The notes under the pieces: model-generated
What the model was told of the DNA's origin: nothing
Databases searched by the model: none
Seen by the model: the letters and a program-made list of their open reading frames with translations, nothing else
Origin: Oscillospiraceae bacterium
Lineage (GTDB): Bacteria; Bacillota; Clostridia; Oscillospirales; Ruminococcaceae
Assembly: GCA_020024175.1 (NCBI GenBank)
Contig: JAHHUB010000053.1
Location: 1-9,628, forward strand
Length of the DNA stretch: 9,628 nucleotides
Reading direction: 5' to 3'
Program-made: the position numbers and the translations under genes
Shown here: piece by piece, positions 6,528 to 9,628 of the stretch
Position numbering within the stretch: the first letter of the stretch is position 1
How the letters are laid out: the number at the start of each line of letters is the position of its first letter

Positions 6528-7757
6528 ATGAAAGCTTATGAAAGATTACTAAAGTATGTTACATATCCTACTGTTTCCGACGAAAACAGCGAAACCTGCC
6601 CCTCCACTAAGCCACAGCTTACCTTGGGTGCGGATTTGGTTAAAGAAATGGAACAAATCGGAATAAAAGATGTTTCCATGGACAAAAACGGCTATGTTTT
6701 CGGCACAATTCCATCTAATATTGACAAGAAAGTTCCAGTTATCGGATTTATTGCTCACATGGATGTGGCTTCCGATGCTCCTTCCGAAAATATAAAACCT
6801 AATATCATCAAAAATTATGACGGAAAAGACATTGTCCTCAACAAAGAAAAGAACATTGTTATGAAAGTTTCCGAATTTGAATCCCTCAAAGATTATGTAG
6901 GTATGGATCTCATCACCACAGACGGAACAACTCTTTTGGGTGCAGATGACAAAGCCGGTATCGCAAATATTCTCACATTTGCCGAAAGACTTTGCAGTGA
7001 TGACTCCATTAAACATGGTGAAATCAAAATCGGCTTTACACCGGACGAAGAAATTGGCAGAGGTGCTGATTTGTTTGATGTAAAGCGTTTCGGAGCTGAT
7101 TTTGCTTATACAGTTGATGGTGGTGCATTCGGTGAAGTTGAATATGAAACATTTAATGCAGCTTCCATGAAAGTTACAGTAAATGGCATCAGTATTCATC
7201 CCGGCAGTGCAAAGGATAAGATGATTAACTCCATCTTGGTTGCAAACGAGTTTATATCTCTGCTTCCTGCTATGGCAAGACCTGAAAAAACCGAAGGATA
7301 CCAAGGTTTCTTCCATTTAAACGGAATTTCAGGCGAAGTTGAAAAAACAGAAATGAGTTTTATTCTCAGAGATCATGATATGAGCCTTTTGAACCTCAAA
7401 AAGGAATATGCCAATAGAATCGGCGAAGAACTCAACAAAAAATACGGCGAAAATACAGTTATTGTTGATATAAAGGACAACTACCAAAATATGAAAGAAA
7501 AGATTATGCCTAACTTCCACCTTATTGACACTGCTTTTGAAGCTGTTAAGGAATTGGGTGGCACACCTGTAAGCCTTCCTGTAAGAGGAGGTACAGATGG
7601 ATGCAGACTTTCCTTTATGGGTCTTCCCTGTCCAAACCTTGGCACAGGCGGTCACAATTTCCATGGTAAATTTGAATATATCTGTATTCAATCCATGGAT
7701 AAAACAGTTGATTTGCTTACAAAAATTGCTGAAAAATACGCTCAAAGCAATCTGTAA
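6528..7757 (+). CDS. pepT: Peptidase T (tripeptide aminopeptidase, M20B)
   Basis: Cytoplasmic dizinc aminopeptidase that removes the N-terminal residue of tripeptides, finishing the breakdown of imported or internally generated peptides. The 409-residue length matches the family (about 408-410). The N-terminus MKAYERLLKYVTYPTVSDENS matches PepT. Metal ligands and catalytic residues fall where the Salmonella enzyme has them: His77 and Asp79 in AHMDV, Asp140 in LLGADDKAG, Glu174 and Glu175 in TPDEEIG, Asp197 in YTVDGG, and His379 in GTGGHNFHG. NGISIHPGSAKDKMINSI (219-236) belongs to the lid/dimerisation domain. The start is set at 6528. An in-frame ATG at 6507 would put the ribosome binding site (AAAAGGAG, ending at 6517) inside the coding region and sits almost on the predicted transcription start. 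A yitT-like gene follows after 74 bp with no convincing terminator between, so the two may be co-transcribed. Confidence 0.97.
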   Translation: MKAYERLLKYVTYPTVSDENSETCPSTKPQLTLGADLVKEMEQIGIKDVSMDKNGYVFGTIPSNIDKKVPVIGFIAHMDVASDAPSENIKPNIIKNYDGKDIVLNKEKNIVMKVSEFESLKDYVGMDLITTDGTTLLGADDKAGIANILTFAERLCSDDSIKHGEIKIGFTPDEEIGRGADLFDVKRFGADFAYTVDGGAFGEVEYETFNAASMKVTVNGISIHPGSAKDKMINSILVANEFISLLPAMARPEKTEGYQGFFHLNGISGEVEKTEMSFILRDHDMSLLNLKKEYANRIGEELNKKYGENTVIVDIKDNYQNMKEKIMPNFHLIDTAFEAVKELGGTPVSLPVRGGTDGCRLSFMGLPCPNLGTGGHNFHGKFEYICIQSMDKTVDLLTKIAEKYAQSNL

Positions 7758-7831
7758 AAATTAATATCAGTATCCCTTTTGCTTTTTAAATTGAAAGGAT
7801 GGATCTATTTAAAAAACGGAGGAAAGATACC

Positions 7832-8683
7832 ATGAAGAAAAAATTATTAGGATTTATTACAATGACTTTGGGGACTTTGCTTGCTGCCTGTGGTGTATAC
7901 TTTTTCAAATTCCCAAATAATTTTTCAACCGGAGGCGTTAGCGGTGTTTCGGTAATACTTGCAAAACTCATTCCAGATATTTCCGTAGGTACTTTGGTAC
8001 TGATTATAAACGTAGCTCTGCTGATTGTCGGCTTTATCTTTTTAGGCAGGGATTTTGGCGGAAAAACCGTTTATTGCAGTTTACTTCTATCCCTTAGCAT
8101 CAACGCTCTTGAAAAATTCATCCCCATGTCGGCTCCCCTTACCAATCAGCCTTTTATGGAACTTTGTTTTGCAGTTTTGCTGCCTTCTGTGGGAAGTGCT
8201 TTTCTGTTTTATACAAATTCCAGCACTGGCGGAACCGATATTATTGCTATGATACTTAAAAAATACACATCTATGGATATAGGTAAAGCACTGCTTATGG
8301 CAGATGCTGCTATAGCCATTACCTCAGGAATTGTTTTCGGCCCGGAAACAGGTTTATTCTCTGTATTGGGGCTTGTAAGCAAATCCTTTGTAGTAAACAA
8401 TGTTATGGCAGGTTTAACAGTGTCAAAAAGCTGTACAATTATTGTAAGCAAAGACCATTCCTCCACTGTATGTGATTTTATTACAAAAGAACTTCATCAT
8501 GGAGCCACAGTTATGAACTCCAAAGGCTATTATACTGATGAAGAAAGAGTTGTTATTATTTCTGTAATTAATAAAGCTCAAATTCAAACATTGCGTGAAC
8601 AACTCAGACTAATTGATCCAAAATCATTCCTGATAGTAACAAATACTAATGAAACTTATGGACGCGGATTTAGCATCATTTAA
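7832..8683 (+). CDS. YitT family membrane protein (DUF161 plus DUF2179)
   Basis: A 283-residue protein with five or so hydrophobic segments in residues 5-200, followed by a soluble domain (about 205-280) with the DUF2179 pattern ITKELHHGATVMNSKGYYTDEERVVI and ending NETYGRGF. The membrane part contains the characteristic paired motifs FSTGGVSGVSVIL (31-43) and SSTGGTDIIAMIL (130-142). The role of YitT proteins is not well settled. The soluble domain resembles a small ligand-binding fold, so a regulated transporter is a reasonable guess. The start is taken at ATG 7832, with GGAGG nine bases upstream. The in-frame ATG at 7799 would bury that site and add a non-hydrophobic, basic extension. The N-terminal TLLAACG superficially resembles a lipoprotein box, but it lies within a transmembrane helix of a polytopic family. 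It is downstream of pepT and ends at a strong terminator. Confidence 0.92.
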   Translation: MKKKLLGFITMTLGTLLAACGVYFFKFPNNFSTGGVSGVSVILAKLIPDISVGTLVLIINVALLIVGFIFLGRDFGGKTVYCSLLLSLSINALEKFIPMSAPLTNQPFMELCFAVLLPSVGSAFLFYTNSSTGGTDIIAMILKKYTSMDIGKALLMADAAIAITSGIVFGPETGLFSVLGLVSKSFVVNNVMAGLTVSKSCTIIVSKDHSSTVCDFITKELHHGATVMNSKGYYTDEERVVIISVINKAQIQTLREQLRLIDPKSFLIVTNTNETYGRGFSII

Positions 8684-8695
8684 AATTTACATAAC

Positions 8696-8732
8696 AAAAA
8701 GCTGTACATATTACATTTTTGTACAGCTTTTT
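8696..8732 (+). terminator. Intrinsic terminator after the yitT-like gene
   Basis: A perfect 13-bp stem (8696-8708 with 8720-8732) built on GCTGTACA/TGTACAGC, flanked by A5 and followed by T6. The loop is 11 bases. It lies 12 bp after the YitT stop codon and should end the pepT/yitT transcript. It could work from either strand by symmetry, but no minus-strand gene is nearby. Confidence 0.9.
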
Positions 8733-8848
8733 TGTTTAAATAATCTTTTATAAAACTGATTATTTATAATATATTGCAGACAGCTATAATTATACAGTAA
8801 TTAAAATGGTAAATTCTGCAATTTATTTCATATTTTCAATTTATAAAC

Positions 8849-8878
8849 TTGTTTTTTTCTAAAATCAGTTAATATAAT
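8849..8878 (+). promoter_or_regulatory. Promoter in front of the gltS remnant
   Basis: TTGTTT (8849-8854), an 18-base spacer and a perfect TATAAT (8873-8878). The predicted start is near 8885, and an AAAGGA ribosome binding site lies at 8918-8923 before ATG 8931. The stretch from the preceding terminator to this promoter (8733-8848) is A+T rich and shows nothing else I can name. Confidence 0.55.
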
Positions 8879-8930
8879 TGTGAGTATATCAACTACACAA
8901 GGATATTGATTAAAAAGAAAGGATAGTTTT

Positions 8931-9591
8931 ATGGTACTAAGTTTAAATTTGTATCAAACTGTACAGTATTGCTTTACTATTTAGATGATATTCTTAAAAA
9001 GAAAATCAGCTTTTTCCAAAAATATTGTATACCGGCTCCAGTAATCGGAGACATTATTTTTGCTCATCTTGCATTGATACTTAATATTACAGGAATTTTG
9101 ACATTTGAAATGGACGAAACCATGAAAGATGTTTTTCAAACACTGTTTTTTACCAGTGTGGGCTATACTGCCAGTCTTAAACTGCTTAAAAAAGGTGGTT
9201 TGCAGGTGTTAATTTTGTAGGTATTGCCACTCTCATAGTTATCGGTCAAAATCTGTTGGGTATTGGCACATCTTCACTGTTTGGATTAAATCTTCTTATG
9301 GGATTATGTGTAGGTTCTATATCCATGGTAGAAGACCATGGCACTTTTGCTTCATTTGATCCACTGTTGGAAAATATGGGTGTAACAGGAGCTTATACTG
9401 TATCCATTGCCTCAGCTACTTTCAGATTCGGTATGGGTGCTGTACCAAATGCAATAGCAAATATGTAAACAATTACAGATATATATGGTTCTGCTCCGAG
9501 AGCATTTTTCATTGTTCCAGTAGTAGGAAGTCTTTTTATTGAATTTATAAATGGATTTGTTGTTACAGGTTTTATGAATTTACTCAAATAA
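8931..9591 (+). pseudogene. gltS: Decayed sodium/glutamate symporter (gltS) with internal deletion
   Basis: Remnant of a Na+/glutamate symporter (ESS family, about 400 residues when intact). Four lesions are visible. The start MVLSLNLYQTV (frame of ATG 8931) hits TAG at 8982, while the family sequence resumes in another frame as LLYYLDDILKKKISFFQKYC, so a small frameshifting deletion lies near 8961-8972. A second frameshift, explained by loss of one T in the run at 9213-9216, separates KKGGLQVL from FVGIATLIVIGQN. After GVTGAYTVSIASATF the sequence jumps at about 9421-9426 to FGMGAVPNAIANM, which belongs to the C-terminal half, so some 180 residues are missing. TAA at 9466 replaces a Gln codon expected after IANM. 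The tail TITDIYGSAP to GFMNLLK ends at 9589-9591. The conserved GGHGT loop motif also reads EDHGT. No functional transporter can be made. Confidence 0.88.
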
Positions 9592-9596
9592 CTCTT

Positions 9597-9628
9597 ATAA
9601 AAAGCTATTGCTTTATTAAACCAATAGC
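9597..9628 (+). terminator. Terminator hairpin after the gltS remnant, cut by window edge
   Basis: GCTATTG (9604-9610) pairs with CAATAGC (9622-9628) around an 11-base loop, with an A-rich run directly before it. The window stops at the last stem base. If a T-tract follows, this is a complete intrinsic terminator lying just after the old gltS stop codon. Confidence 0.6.

Noticed and set aside
6549..7745. Two long open frames (255 and 138 codons) on the strand opposite pepT
   Set aside because: They lie wholly antisense to a clearly functional pepT, are rich in Cys, Phe and Ile as expected of mirrored codons, show no recognisable motif and have no promoter or ribosome binding site.
7763..7800. 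Weak hairpin between pepT and the yitT-like gene (ATCCCTTT with AAAGGAT)
   Set aside because: The stem is short with a bulge and no T-tract follows it, so it is not a credible terminator.
7874..7896. Lipoprotein-box-like TLLAACG at the N-terminus of the YitT protein
   Set aside because: It falls within the first transmembrane helix of a known polytopic family, so lipidation is unlikely.
7786..8466. Short open frames overlapping the yitT-like gene on both strands
   Set aside because: They are alternative-frame shadows of a well-supported gene.
8969..9468. The two gltS fragments as separate small functional genes
   Set aside because: They need TTG starts with no ribosome binding site, match consecutive parts of one transporter, and the conserved GGHGT motif is altered.
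9393..9587. 64-codon minus-strand open frame over the gltS remnant
   Set aside because: The plus strand clearly carries gltS-derived protein sequence here; the minus frame has no recognisable content.

Overview
The window looks like chromosomal DNA from a low-GC Gram-positive bacterium, most likely a member of the Clostridia. The signs are A+T-rich composition, strong GGAGG-type ribosome binding sites, a DnaD-domain protein paired with a DnaC/DnaI-like helicase loader, and an M20B peptidase T next to a YitT-family membrane protein. This assignment is an inference from gene content, not from a marker gene. I see no rRNA, tRNA, CRISPR array, transposase, integrase or phage module.

Layout. Positions 1-2673 (minus strand) hold an apparent operon reading leftwards: a DnaD-domain replication initiation protein, a DnaC/DnaI-like AAA+ helicase loader, and deoC (deoxyribose-phosphate aldolase), which runs off the left edge. 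A strong promoter (TTGATA-17-TATAAT with extended -10) precedes it at 2734-2762. A divergent MATE-family efflux transporter lies at 2973-4322 (plus). A perfect 16-bp stem hairpin (4322-4356) separates it from the convergent gene and probably terminates both. Positions 4365-6278 (minus) encode a 637-residue cytoplasmic glycoside hydrolase resembling GH129/GH101 alpha-N-acetylgalactosaminidases (DUF5696-like). Divergent from it, pepT (6528-7757) and a yitT-like gene (7832-8683) read rightwards and end at a 13-bp stem terminator. The right end (8931-9591) holds a decayed sodium/glutamate symporter gene, gltS, with two frameshifts, an in-frame stop and a large internal deletion. It still has a promoter and ribosome binding site in front and the start of a terminator hairpin behind.

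How the genes relate. DnaD-like protein and helicase loader should act together in loading the replicative helicase; deoC, which catabolises deoxyribose-5-phosphate, is an unrelated metabolic gene co-directional with them. The hydrolase and pepT are both cytoplasmic degradative enzymes (amino-sugar glycans and tripeptides), but the sequence shows no transporter or regulator tying them to a pathway. The window is mostly ordinary core and metabolic content. The points most worth a second look are the gltS remnant, whose deletion fuses the two halves of the transporter, the orphan GH129-like enzyme, and a perfect 12+12-bp palindrome upstream of the pepT promoter. I did not find convincing evidence of a new multi-gene system.
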